Shown: piece by piece, positions 36,256 through 45,500 of the stretch
Numbering within the stretch: position 1 is the first letter of the stretch
Layout of the letters: each line of letters starts with the position of its first letter
From: Oligoflexia bacterium
Lineage (GTDB): Bacteria; Bdellovibrionota; UBA1018
DNA: 64,000 nt
Reading direction: 5' to 3'
Assembly (NCBI GenBank): GCA_023701205.1
Contig: JAMPXJ010000015.1
Span: 1 to 64,000 of the forward strand
Program-made: the position numbers and the translations under genes
Notes under the pieces: generated by a model
Told to the model about the DNA's origin: nothing
What the model saw: the letters and a program-made list of their open reading frames with translations, nothing else
The model's database searches: none

Positions 36256-36693
36256 ATGAGCCGCGACGATCACAGGACATCAGCATTTTCCGATTTCCCG
36301 ACGGATGAGCTGATCCGGATTTCCGATTTCGAGTCGATGAGGATTTCCGTCGGCGTCCAGAACACCACGACCCGAACCGAGGTGCCGGCAGACGAAAAGA
36401 CGGAGCTTCTCGAAGTGCGGAACCGGGGCGTGGTGCTCGCCTTGCCCGCCCGCTCCTGCTCGCAGGGGCACAATCTCATGGTCCGTTTCAGCGGGACCTC
36501 CTCTTCCAAGGAGAAGTTCGAATTCGTGAGCACGGCGAAGGTCGAGAAGGCGCAAGCGCTTGAGGACGGACAGGATCGCGTCACGCTGGTGTTCCTCCAG
36601 TACGACGAGGCCGGGTGGCAGAAGTTCTGCGCGCGTTTCAGCGACCGCCAGAATGAGATCGAGGCATTCCTGAAAGCGGCGCGGGGACTTTAA
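36256..36693 (+). CDS. PilZ-like domain protein, paralogue A
   Basis: A 145 aa small beta-rich protein. It is clearly paralogous to the protein at 57789-58247: both have an S-x-G/Y-xxQN-TT-T-VP block, EL-EV, then a G-(V/L)-x-LxLP-R-(A/S)-C-S-x-GH-x-L block and a C-terminal V-x-F-x-QY-(D/N)-E-x-x-W-x-x-F motif. The layout is that of PilZ domains, but the RxxxR and D/NxSxxG residues that bind cyclic di-GMP are absent, so ligand binding is doubtful. Two bases separate it from a receiver-TPR gene, as in the second copy. Confidence 0.65.
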   Translation: MSRDDHRTSAFSDFPTDELIRISDFESMRISVGVQNTTTRTEVPADEKTELLEVRNRGVVLALPARSCSQGHNLMVRFSGTSSSKEKFEFVSTAKVEKAQALEDGQDRVTLVFLQYDEAGWQKFCARFSDRQNEIEAFLKAARGL

Positions 36694-36695
36694 GG

Positions 36696-38081
36696 ATGAG
36701 CGGCAAAGTGGATCCCAAAGCGCAGGCGAAAGCTTTTGAACGCTACATTTCGGACAAGAAGATCCTGATCGCCGACCCGAGCGGGGCTTCGCGCATTTCG
36801 GTGGCGAATATCCTCGCTTCGATGGGCGCCAAGGCCACGCAGTTCATCCTCGTGTCGAGCTATACCGAGGCCGAGGACGCCATCGAACGCAACCAGCCCG
36901 GGATTGTGATCACGGATTACGACCTCGGAAAGCGCTGCGGGCTGGACCTGCTGCAGAAGCAGCGGGCGCACAACCTCTTCCTCAAAGAAAGCCTCTTCGT
37001 CCTGGTCACCGGCAACACCTCGCAGAGTGCGGTGGCCAAGGCGGCCGAGGAGGACGTCGACACCTACATTATCAAGCCCTTCACCGCGGGGGTTTTCCGC
37101 GCCTCCATCATGAAAGCCGCTCTGACGAAGATCGACCCGCCTGAGTATCTCAAGGTGATCGATCGAGGGAAGGAGGAGCTGAGCGCCGGCAAGGCTGACG
37201 AGGCCCTCAAGACCTTCGAGTACGCGACTACCCTGGATTCGGCGCCTTCGCTGGGCTGCTTTTACAGCGGCCAGGCGCATAACGCGAAGTCGGCGACGGA
37301 CAACGAGGAGGTCTCCTACAATCGGGGCCTCGAGTACAACAAGATCCATTACAAGTGTCTCGTCGGGCTGTACGAGAACTTCGCGGCCCGAAAGAAGCAT
37401 CACGAGGCCTACGAGGTCATCAAGAAGGTCTCGCATTACTTCCCGGCCAATCCCCAGCGCCTTACCGCCGTGCTCCGCCTCGCGATCGTGACCAAGAGCT
37501 ACGAGGACGTCGAGCGCTACTACCGCATCTTCACCAGCATCGACGACCGCAACGAGGAGATGATCAAGTACATCTGCGCCGCGCTCGTGGTCTGCGGGAA
37601 GTACTATCTCCAGCAGAACTTCGGAAGCCGGGCGCTCGAGCTTTTCCAGAAGGCGGCGATCACCGCGAGCGGCCGCACGAAGATCCTGCGCGAGATCATC
37701 ACCTCGCTGCTGGACTTCGGGCTGGCCAAGCAGGCTGACGAGTTCCTGCGGCGCTTCCCGCCCGACACTCACAAAGGCGTCGATTACCAGGCGATGAACC
37801 TCCTGGTCATGGACCAGATGAGCCCGCGAACGCTGGTCATCGAGAAGGGGCGTGAGCTGCTCACGCAGAACCTGCACGACCCCATCATCTATCGCGTCCT
37901 GATCCGCCGGAACGCGGAGCACGGTTTGAAGCACGCCGTGGATGACCTGATGGCCGAGGCGCTCAAGCGCTTTCCGGATCAGAGAGCGGTTTTCGAAAAA
38001 GCACTGGGTTCCTCTCCCAACGCTGCAAGTCCGGTTCCGCCGCCCGCTACACAAGCCCCGCAGGCGGGGACGAAAAAGTAA
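36696..38081 (+). CDS. Receiver domain-TPR protein, paralogue A
   Basis: A 461 aa cytoplasmic protein. Residues about 22-145 are a response-regulator receiver (ILIADPSG with acidic D27, phospho-acceptor D74 in VITDYDLG, T in LVTGNTSQ, K in YIIKPFTA). The rest is a TPR-like helical array ending in a Pro/Ala-rich tail. It is paralogous to 56442-57773 over its whole length (CGKYYLQQ versus CGLYFLQR; RFPDQRAVFEKALGSS versus DFPQERAYFENALGAS). It probably relays a phosphorylation signal by scaffolding. It is directly upstream of the gliding-type cluster. Confidence 0.82.
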   Translation: MSGKVDPKAQAKAFERYISDKKILIADPSGASRISVANILASMGAKATQFILVSSYTEAEDAIERNQPGIVITDYDLGKRCGLDLLQKQRAHNLFLKESLFVLVTGNTSQSAVAKAAEEDVDTYIIKPFTAGVFRASIMKAALTKIDPPEYLKVIDRGKEELSAGKADEALKTFEYATTLDSAPSLGCFYSGQAHNAKSATDNEEVSYNRGLEYNKIHYKCLVGLYENFAARKKHHEAYEVIKKVSHYFPANPQRLTAVLRLAIVTKSYEDVERYYRIFTSIDDRNEEMIKYICAALVVCGKYYLQQNFGSRALELFQKAAITASGRTKILREIITSLLDFGLAKQADEFLRRFPPDTHKGVDYQAMNLLVMDQMSPRTLVIEKGRELLTQNLHDPIIYRVLIRRNAEHGLKHAVDDLMAEALKRFPDQRAVFEKALGSSPNAASPVPPPATQAPQAGTKK

Positions 38082-38149
38082 GAATCCTCACGCCTTTTCA
38101 TCATCACCTTGATTCTAACTCATTGTATTTACACGTATAAATATAGTGT

Positions 38150-38178
38150 TTGATTATTTTAATCCTGTTAATTACTAT
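38150..38178 (+). promoter_or_regulatory. AT-rich promoter of gliding cluster, first half
   Basis: TTGATT (38150-38155), 17-base spacer, TACTAT (38173-38178), within a strongly AT-rich block (about 38110-38190) that stands out in this GC-rich DNA. The block from 38147 to the ATG aligns without gaps to the block upstream of 47762: 32 of the first 42 columns are identical and both lie 67 bases from the ATG. The second copy has TTGATT-17-TAACAT. Confidence 0.7.
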
Positions 38179-38184
38179 TAACAG
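38165..38184. promoter_or_regulatory. Palindrome overlapping the -10 region
   Basis: CTGTTAAT-TACT-ATTAACAG is a perfect eight-base inverted repeat with a four-base centre and covers the proposed -10 element, the position of a repressor operator. The corresponding stretch in the second copy keeps GTTAA and ATTAA but is not a perfect palindrome. Confidence 0.45.
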
Positions 38185-38213
38185 TAGAACAGCCACTTTT
38201 TGAGGGAATTCAG

Positions 38214-39137
38214 ATGAGTCCATCGGGTGAAAAAAATCGGAAAACGCTGTTGGTGCTCGCGGCTCTCGTGGGTCTTCCCGTACTCCTGCTCGCGATCCGT
38301 TTCTCACTGATGCGCTCCGCTCCCAAACAAGAGGCGACGGAAACCGCCCAGGCCCCGAGCAGCAGCCAGCAAAGCCCTGCTTCCGAACAGGCCGAGAAGA
38401 CCCAAAGCGGAAACGTATCTGGCGACTCCTCCACCAAGCCGCAGGACTCCAGCTCCTCTCAAACAGCGCTTGAAAGCTCCGCTTCACCGGCCCAGACGCA
38501 AGCCCCGATGCAAGCCCAGCCCCCGCAGCCCCCGCGGACTTCGCAGCAGGCCGCCGCTCCGGCGGTCCCTCAGATCGTCGAGCCGCAGGGCTGTGTCACG
38601 CTGGCGTTCAAACACAAGAAGGCGACCGGCCACACCGATGAGGAAAGCTGCAGCCAGCACAAGAACCTGATCCGCCTCCCGCACGCGAACCCGACCTCGG
38701 TGTGCGTCCGGGTGAACAAGACCCCGGTACGCTTCCAGACCGTCGCGGGCAAGCCCAACGAGATCCTGCTCGGCGCGATCGCGGGCCCGAAATCCGAAAT
38801 CACCGCCCAGTACTGCTTCGGCAAGGCCAGCTGCGCCGACCTCAAGAAAGACTGCGTGATCCCGAAGGATGAGTTCATGGATGCCATCGGGGCCTCGGAC
38901 GACAAGCTCGCGCAGGCCGGCCGCTGGGACGCGGAGGGAGCCGGCAAGGACGCGGACGTGAACGCCCATCTGGATGCCGAGATGAAAAGGGAGCTCGACA
39001 ACCTGGACCGCCAGGTTCGGGGCGAAAACGGCGTGTTCAGCGACTGGATCGCCGGAACGCCCGCGATCTCCTGTGAAGGCAAGAAAGATCTCCTGGCCAA
39101 GACCACGGGCAAAGGAGCCGAAAAAGGAGCTCAATGA
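38214..39137 (+). CDS. Membrane-anchored periplasmic protein with Ser/Gln/Pro linker
   Basis: A 307 aa protein: short cytoplasmic N-terminus, one transmembrane segment (LLVLAALVGLPVLLLAIRF), a low-complexity linker rich in Ser, Gln, Ala and Pro to about residue 120, then a periplasmic domain with seven Cys (QGCVTLAF, EESCSQH, VCVRVN, YCFGKASC, KDCVI, SCEGK). The form, an anchor with a long tether, suits a part bridging inner membrane and cell wall. First gene after the AT-rich promoter; overlaps the vWA lipoprotein start. No family recognised. Confidence 0.7.
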   Translation: MSPSGEKNRKTLLVLAALVGLPVLLLAIRFSLMRSAPKQEATETAQAPSSSQQSPASEQAEKTQSGNVSGDSSTKPQDSSSSQTALESSASPAQTQAPMQAQPPQPPRTSQQAAAPAVPQIVEPQGCVTLAFKHKKATGHTDEESCSQHKNLIRLPHANPTSVCVRVNKTPVRFQTVAGKPNEILLGAIAGPKSEITAQYCFGKASCADLKKDCVIPKDEFMDAIGASDDKLAQAGRWDAEGAGKDADVNAHLDAEMKRELDNLDRQVRGENGVFSDWIAGTPAISCEGKKDLLAKTTGKGAEKGAQ

Positions 39138-40837
39138 TGTTTTACCTACGCTCCACCCTTCAGCTCAAGACCCTCTCCACGGCCGCGCTGGCGATCGGAC
39201 TCAGCGCTTGCACCGCATACGTGCCCGGCTCGTTCCGGCTGGCGCAGCAGGAGCAGAAATTCAGCTCCCAGCTCAAGGTCAATACCAAGATCGACCTGCT
39301 GTGGGTCGTCGACAACTCCTCCAGCATGGATGTCTCGCAGGAGAAGCTCCGCAACGGCTTCTCCGGCTTCGCGCGCAAGTACATGCAGCCGACCTGGGAC
39401 ATCCGGGTGGCGGTGATCACGACCGACACCTACCTGGCGAATCCCTCCTTCTCGAATTACCTGAATCGCACGATTCCGGGCACGACGGGCTGGACCTCGC
39501 CTTACGTGAACAGCCGGCTGGCGAGCTTCGCCAATCCCGCGAGCAATCCTTCGCTGGTCAACCTTTCGACGGGGAGATTCGACGCGGGCGTCCGCTATCG
39601 TGACCTCGTTCCCGCCTGGGGTCCCGACTTCTCGAAGCTGCTTCCGGGCAACCACGACGGCCCGATCGCCGGGTTCTGCTTCGAGGCGCTGCCGTATTTC
39701 CTTCTTGGCGTCACGCAATGCCCCGTCCGCGACGTCGCGGGCGCCCCGACGGGCGCCGCCCGGTGCCTCCGCCCCGAGTCCGGCGATTCCAGCATCAGCC
39801 AATGCGTGAACACCACGCAGAACGACACGATCCACAGCGGTCGCGCGGTCATCTCGACGATGCCTTCGGGCAAGCTCTCGGAGGCGGAGCTCACCGCCTG
39901 GACGAACCGCCTGGTCGACGACTTCATGATCAACGTCACGACCGGCAGCGTGGGCCACGGTTCCGAGCGGGGACTCGGCTCGATGCTTCAGCTGCTCGAC
40001 GACAACGAAACCAGCGAAAGCGCCTTCTTCCGCCCCGACTCCCTTCGCGGGATCGTCTTCGTCTCCGATGAGGACGACCAGACGCTTTCGCTCGACGCGA
40101 GCCCGGCCGCGGACTTCAATCCCTACAGCTCCTACCGCTGCGATCAGGCCTCCCTCGTCGCGCTCAACGGGGCCGCGCCGGTCACCGGCTCCAACGGGTT
40201 CTGCTGCTCGAACCCTTCCAATAACTGCCGTTTCGGAGCGGAGGGCACGAGCTGCGCCGCGAAGACGGTGGACGGCTTCACCTACACCTTGAGCGTCTGC
40301 CCGCGCGAAGACAAGCTGATGCCGGTTTCCGAGGTGAAGTCGAGGCTCGACAGCTTCTTCGCCCAGCTCGACGGCGGAACCGCCGATACCGGGAGCTATT
40401 TCGTGGTCTCGATCGTGGCCGCGACGGGCGAGGCGATCCAGAGCCTGCAGGCCAGCCGCGACCACGACGACACGGTCGCGGGCGGCTTCCACACCTTCGC
40501 CGTGGATCGCGGGGACCGCTACATCGAGCTCGGCAACCTCGTCGGCAACGGCAGCCTCACGCTCAACATCGCGGACCCCGACTACTCGCCGATCCTCGAC
40601 GCGATCGGGGCGGCCATCATCGCCAAGAAGAGCACCTTCTACCTGGATCGCGCGCCCACGGGCTCCGAGGACATGCTCATCAAGGTGCTCCATGCGGACG
40701 GAACCTCCACGGTGATTCCGGCCGACAAGTACGTGATCAGCGGCAAGACGATCGTGATCACCGACCAGAACCTGGTGCTCAGCCTGGCTGCGACTGACCA
40801 GATCAGCATCAACTACCAACCGAAAACGGTTTACTGA
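39134..40837 (+). CDS. von Willebrand A-domain lipoprotein
   Basis: A 567 aa lipoprotein (lipobox LSAC, Cys26) with a vWA domain from about residue 53. WVVDNSSSMD gives the metal-ion-dependent adhesion site D60-x-S62-x-S64, and FVSDEDDQ supplies a later acidic residue. Ten Cys occur after the lipid Cys, including GFCCSNPSNNC. The C-terminal 80 residues look like a separate beta domain. It lies 17 bases before the AglR-like motor gene. The combination of vWA lipoprotein and motor recalls CglB, the Myxococcus gliding adhesin. The start could be either of two adjacent ATGs. Confidence 0.85.
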   Translation: MMFYLRSTLQLKTLSTAALAIGLSACTAYVPGSFRLAQQEQKFSSQLKVNTKIDLLWVVDNSSSMDVSQEKLRNGFSGFARKYMQPTWDIRVAVITTDTYLANPSFSNYLNRTIPGTTGWTSPYVNSRLASFANPASNPSLVNLSTGRFDAGVRYRDLVPAWGPDFSKLLPGNHDGPIAGFCFEALPYFLLGVTQCPVRDVAGAPTGAARCLRPESGDSSISQCVNTTQNDTIHSGRAVISTMPSGKLSEAELTAWTNRLVDDFMINVTTGSVGHGSERGLGSMLQLLDDNETSESAFFRPDSLRGIVFVSDEDDQTLSLDASPAADFNPYSSYRCDQASLVALNGAAPVTGSNGFCCSNPSNNCRFGAEGTSCAAKTVDGFTYTLSVCPREDKLMPVSEVKSRLDSFFAQLDGGTADTGSYFVVSIVAATGEAIQSLQASRDHDDTVAGGFHTFAVDRGDRYIELGNLVGNGSLTLNIADPDYSPILDAIGAAIIAKKSTFYLDRAPTGSEDMLIKVLHADGTSTVIPADKYVISGKTIVITDQNLVLSLAATDQISINYQPKTVY

Positions 40838-40854
40838 ACGAAAGGGGAAACACT

Positions 40855-41595
40855 ATGTCCGGTATCTTCGAATTCCTGAGAACGAACTTCCTCCACGTGG
40901 CTCCGCTGCTGGTCGCCGCGGCCTTCGCGGTCGCGATCATCGCGGAGCGCACCAAAGCGCTCTTCGCGAGCTACCCGATCCGCGACTCCGAGTCGTTCTT
41001 CGACCGCATCAACGAGCTCGTCATGGCCGGCAAGGTGGCCGACGCGATCGCCCTTTGCGATCGCTATCCCGGCAAGCCGGCCGCCCGGGTCGTCAAGCAG
41101 GGCCTGCTCCGGGCCCACCAGCCCGAAGGCCTGATCGAAAACGGCCTGCAGCTCGCGGTGGGCGAGGCGACGCAGCTGATCCAGCGCCGGACCGGCTTCC
41201 TCGCGACCATCGCGAACGTCGCGACCCTGATGGGCCTCTTCGGCACCATCGCCGGCCTGATCCAATCGTTTCAGGCCGTCGGCCATGCGGATGCCCAGCA
41301 GAAGTCGGCCATCCTCGCGGCCGGTATCTCCACCGCGATGAACGCCACGATGCTGGGCCTGGCAGTTGCCATCCCTTGCATGATCGCGTTCAGCTTTCTC
41401 ATGAACCGGAGCAACCGGCTCGTGGCCGAGCTCGATCACTCCGCGGTGCGCACGCTCGACACGCTCAAGCAGCGTTACTACTCGGCCGAGACCGGCGCCA
41501 TCAGCGGCCAGGAGGAGCGCTTCGAGCAGGATGACGCTCCCGTGAGCAACGGCAAGCAGAACGGCAAGATCGTCAACCTGAGGAGAGCGGTATGA
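40855..41595 (+). CDS. MotA/TolQ/ExbB proton channel family protein (AglR-like)
   Basis: A 246 aa inner-membrane proton-channel subunit with three membrane segments (about 14-33, 115-140, 160-185) and the hallmark TIANVATLMGLFGTIAGLIQSF then AGISTAMNATMLGLAVAIP. With the two ExbD/TolR proteins that follow it would form a proton-motive-force-driven motor. One TolQ plus two TolR genes is the make-up of the AglR-AglQ-AglS gliding motor. AGGGGA precedes the ATG; it overlaps the next gene (ATGA). Confidence 0.93.
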   Translation: MSGIFEFLRTNFLHVAPLLVAAAFAVAIIAERTKALFASYPIRDSESFFDRINELVMAGKVADAIALCDRYPGKPAARVVKQGLLRAHQPEGLIENGLQLAVGEATQLIQRRTGFLATIANVATLMGLFGTIAGLIQSFQAVGHADAQQKSAILAAGISTAMNATMLGLAVAIPCMIAFSFLMNRSNRLVAELDHSAVRTLDTLKQRYYSAETGAISGQEERFEQDDAPVSNGKQNGKIVNLRRAV

Positions 41596-42053
41596 TGGTC
41601 AGCGGCGACTCGGGCCATGGCTCAGGCAGCCAGGACTTCGAGCTCAACCTCGCATCGATCATCGACTGCCTGACGGTGCTCATCACCTTCGTGCTCGCAT
41701 CGGCTTCCTTCCTTTCGATCGGCTTGCTCGATGCCGGCGTGGCCGCTGCCGGCGCGACCGCCGCGACGGACTCCAAGCCGCCCGAGGTGAATCTCACCGT
41801 CGAGCTGGGCAAGGATCACGCGATGACCGTGAAGATCGGCGGCAAGTCCACCTCGACCACCCAGATCCCCGCGAAGGCGGGCGCCTGGGACCAGGAGGCG
41901 CTGGCGCAGAACATCGCCACGCTCAAGCAGAAGTGGCCGGAGCTGAACGCCGCTGTGCTCACCGCCGGCGACGCGACCGAGTACCGCGACGTCGTGAAGA
42001 CGATGGAAACGATCCGAAAAACCGTGCCCGCCGTCCTGCTGGGCGGGTTCTGA
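41592..42053 (+). CDS. ExbD/TolR family protein 1 (AglQ/AglS-like)
   Basis: A 153 aa protein with one transmembrane segment containing the proton-carrying Asp (D25 in SIIDCLTVLITFVL) and a periplasmic domain of about 100 residues. Partner of the upstream TolQ-like channel. It differs from ExbD 2 in its longer hydrophobic segment (LASASFLSIGLLDAG). Confidence 0.9.
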   Translation: MMVSGDSGHGSGSQDFELNLASIIDCLTVLITFVLASASFLSIGLLDAGVAAAGATAATDSKPPEVNLTVELGKDHAMTVKIGGKSTSTTQIPAKAGAWDQEALAQNIATLKQKWPELNAAVLTAGDATEYRDVVKTMETIRKTVPAVLLGGF

Positions 42054-42075
42054 CAGATAACCGACGGGGACTCAG

Positions 42076-42579
42076 ATGAGAAAGCACAAGTTCAAGAGAC
42101 GCGCGCCGCAGAACGAGGAGATGAGCCTCCAGATCACCTCGATGGCCGATATTTTCACCATCCTGCTCGTGTTCCTCCTGAAGAGCTACGCGACGGGCGC
42201 CGTCAACGTGAGCCCGAGCGCCGGCACGCTGCTGCCCGAGGCGCAGGCGGGCGAAACCTCGGTCGAGGCGCTCAAGGTCGAGGTCTCCCAGGGCGCCGTG
42301 CTGGTCGAGGGACAGCCGGTCGCGAGCCTCAAGGAGTTCCGCTTCGAGAAGGGCGACCTCCAGGCCAACGGCTCTTCCGCGTCGCTCGGCAAGGCCCTCG
42401 AGAAGGAGCGGCAGCGCCAGCTCCTGATCGCGAAGGCGAACTCCGACGTGAAGGTCGACCCCAAGATCATCGTGGTTTCGGACCAGCGAGCCCCTTATTC
42501 CACGATCAAGTCCGTCCTCGCCTCCGCGGCCCTTCACGGCTACACTGATTTCAAGTTAGCCGTCGTCAAAGGGGAATAG
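42076..42579 (+). CDS. ExbD/TolR family protein 2 (AglQ/AglS-like)
   Basis: A 167 aa protein with a basic N-terminus, a transmembrane segment holding the conserved Asp (D25 in TSMADIFTILLVFLL) and a periplasmic domain. The second TolR homologue of the motor. A single base separates its stop from the next start. Confidence 0.9.
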   Translation: MRKHKFKRRAPQNEEMSLQITSMADIFTILLVFLLKSYATGAVNVSPSAGTLLPEAQAGETSVEALKVEVSQGAVLVEGQPVASLKEFRFEKGDLQANGSSASLGKALEKERQRQLLIAKANSDVKVDPKIIVVSDQRAPYSTIKSVLASAALHGYTDFKLAVVKGE

Positions 42580-42580
42580 C

Positions 42581-45500
42581 ATGGCTCTTGAGAAAGCAGT
42601 GGCGTTCGCCGCGATCGTCTTCGCCGGGACGGCGTTGGCAAATCCCGCAATGGAGGTCCGCGTCTCCCGGTCCGCGACGAGCGAGCAGCACGAGCGCAAC
42701 GTCGATGAAGTGGCGCTATCCGCCCAGGAAAAGGCGATCTCCCGGCTGCAGTCACTGCTCAGGAAATACCGCAATACCCGCCAGGAACCCGTACTGCTCT
42801 CGAAACTCGCCGACGTCCAGCAGCAGGCGGCCTCGATCCTCTTCCGCCTCTCGCTGGGAGGCAAGGCCGCCCGCGGCGCCGCCGGCAAAGCCCGATTCCA
42901 GAAGGCGATGAAGCAGGCCATCGCGAGCTACTCCACCCTGATCGCGAAGTATCCCCATTACGAGGAGATCGCGCACGCCTACTTCGCGCGCGGCAAGGGC
43001 TACGAGGAGCTCGATCAGAAGGCGCAGGCCACCAAGGACTACCTGCACCTCGTGAAAAACTTCCCGACCGCCGAGGAGGCGCCGTCGGCCTACATGTCCC
43101 TGGCCGAGTTCTCCATCCAGGAGAACAACCATGCCCGCGCGATCACCTACCTCAACGAGGTCGAGAAGCTCACGGAACATCCGCTGTATCCGTTCGCCCT
43201 CTACAAGCTCGCCTGGTCCCACTACAACCTCAAGAATATCCCGGCGGCGCTCTCCTTCGCCGAGCGCCAGGTCGCTTACTACAACGGGCGAAACAGCCCG
43301 GCCGACGGCACGGCGACTTCCGATGAAGCGCTGCGCGAGAATACCTTGCTCGATCTCGCCGTCTTCTACTTCGAAGGATACGAGCAGAAACGCGGGGAAT
43401 ACAGTCTTTCGAACGCCTATCCCTATTTCAGGAAAATCGAGGCCGGGCCCGTGCTCGGACGAATGCTGCATCGGTTCTCCAAGCTCCTGCGCTCGCATGA
43501 TCACGAGGAAGACCTCATGGCCTTCAAGGACGAACTCCTCAGGAAGGAGCCGGGCCGCGCCGAGACGCTCGAGGTCCTCCTGACGACCTACGAGTACCAG
43601 CTCAACAAGCGGCGCTACCAGCAGCTCATCCAGAGCTCGCAGGACCTGGTGACGCTGCATGCCCTCCTGCCGGAGGACCGCAAGTCGCCCGAGGCCGAGA
43701 AGCGCCACGCCACTTTCGCCCGCGCGCAGAAGCTGGTGCTGGATACCGCCGAAGGCCTGCAGGCGATGATCGTCAAGAACAAGGCCGCCGACGACGTCCG
43801 CTCCTATAGCGTGATCCTCGCTTCGATCTACGAGGCTTTCACCAAGATCGTCGACGAAACGGATCCTCGCATTCCCCGCGTGCATTACAACCTGGCGGAG
43901 ACCCTGTTCGCGATCAAGGACTTCAACGGCGCGACCACGCACTACCGCTGGGTGGTCGATCATGGCGACTGGGACGCCAAGACGAAGGATGGCCAGGCCA
44001 CCGTGCCGGACGCGAGCCTCAAGGCGATCGCGTCACGTTACGAGGTGCTCCGCGAGAAAAAGCTGATCCCCACGGAGCTCGCCGCCCGCTCGCCCGCCAA
44101 GGCCCGCGATACCGAGCTCGATCCGGCGCTCGCCGAATGGGTCCAATGGATCGATCGTCACGTGAAGCTCTCGGGCCGCGCGTCCGAATCCGCGGACAAT
44201 TTCGTCTTCGAAGCCAACCGCGCGCTCTACGCCCAGAACCATCTTCCCGACGCGCTCGCGCGGATGGGCGCCTTCGTCAAGCGCCGGCCGGGCTCGACCT
44301 TCGCCTCGCCTACCGCGAGCCTGATGCTCGATACCTATATCGCGGGCCAGGACTGGGAACGCACTCATGACCTCGCAGAGGAGCTCATGAAGTACAAGCC
44401 CCTGAACACGGGCGCTTTCCAGAAGAAGCTGCTTGCGGTCGCGGCAGACGCTTCCTACAAGCTCATCGAAGCCAGCCATGCGCGCCAGGATGCGGACGCG
44501 ACGATGGATGGCGCTGATGATTTCCTCGAGAAGTATCCGGCGAGCGACCGGCTATCCGACGTCCTCGCGCTCGCCGGCGCGGCCGGCCTTCGCGCCAATC
44601 AGAAGGCGCGGGCCGACATCTATTTCTCCCGCCTGATCAAGGAAGCCTCCAATCCCGGGAAGAGCATCAGTACGAGCAACCTGGGCGCCGCGCTGATCGC
44701 CCGTGCGCAGATGGCCGAGGAGCTCTACCGCTTTCCCGCCGCTGCAACGGATTACCGGGCCTATCTCGCGCTGCCGGCGAAGGCGCTGAAGCTCGAGGAA
44801 AGCAAGGCGGACGAACTCCGGAAGAAGACCCTCACCCTGATCTGGCTGGGTGGCGAGGACTCCGCTCTTAGCGCCGCCCTGAGCGACAAGACGCTCTGCT
44901 CCGAGGGGCTGGCGCAGGAATGCGACAAATTCTCCGCTCTCTCCGCGCTGAGCGCCTTCGCCCGGCTGTCCGACAACCAGAAAGAGGAAACCACCCGGAG
45001 CGCCTTCGAGCGGTGCCGGAAGAGCTCGGATTCAACCTCCAAGGAGAGCCGCGCGATCTGGGCCGCGGTCGCGCTGGAAGGGTCACGCGAGCTCGCCTTT
45101 CGCGACCGCAACGTCGCGCTCCGCAACCTCTCGGACAACTGGGACGAGCTGGATCCGCTCGTGCGCACCCACCTTCTCCCCTTCGTGACCGCTTCGATCC
45201 CGCGTGCGCTCGAGCAAAACCGCATCGCGATGAAGGACGTGGCCCCGCTGCGCGCCGACGAACGCTACATCACGAGGCGGGTCGAGGTGATCCGTGAGCT
45301 CGAGAACGCCACGACCAAGATCGTGAAGCTGCCCTGGGCGCGCATCCGGGCCGAATCCCTCAACGAGATCGCGGAAACCTACCTGGACTTCGCGCGCAGC
45401 CTCATGGGACTGAAGCCTCCCAAGGGCCTCAACGAGGAGGAGCTCGCCGCGTATCAGGACACGGTGAAAAAGCTCGTGTTCCCGTTCGAGGAGAAGGGAC

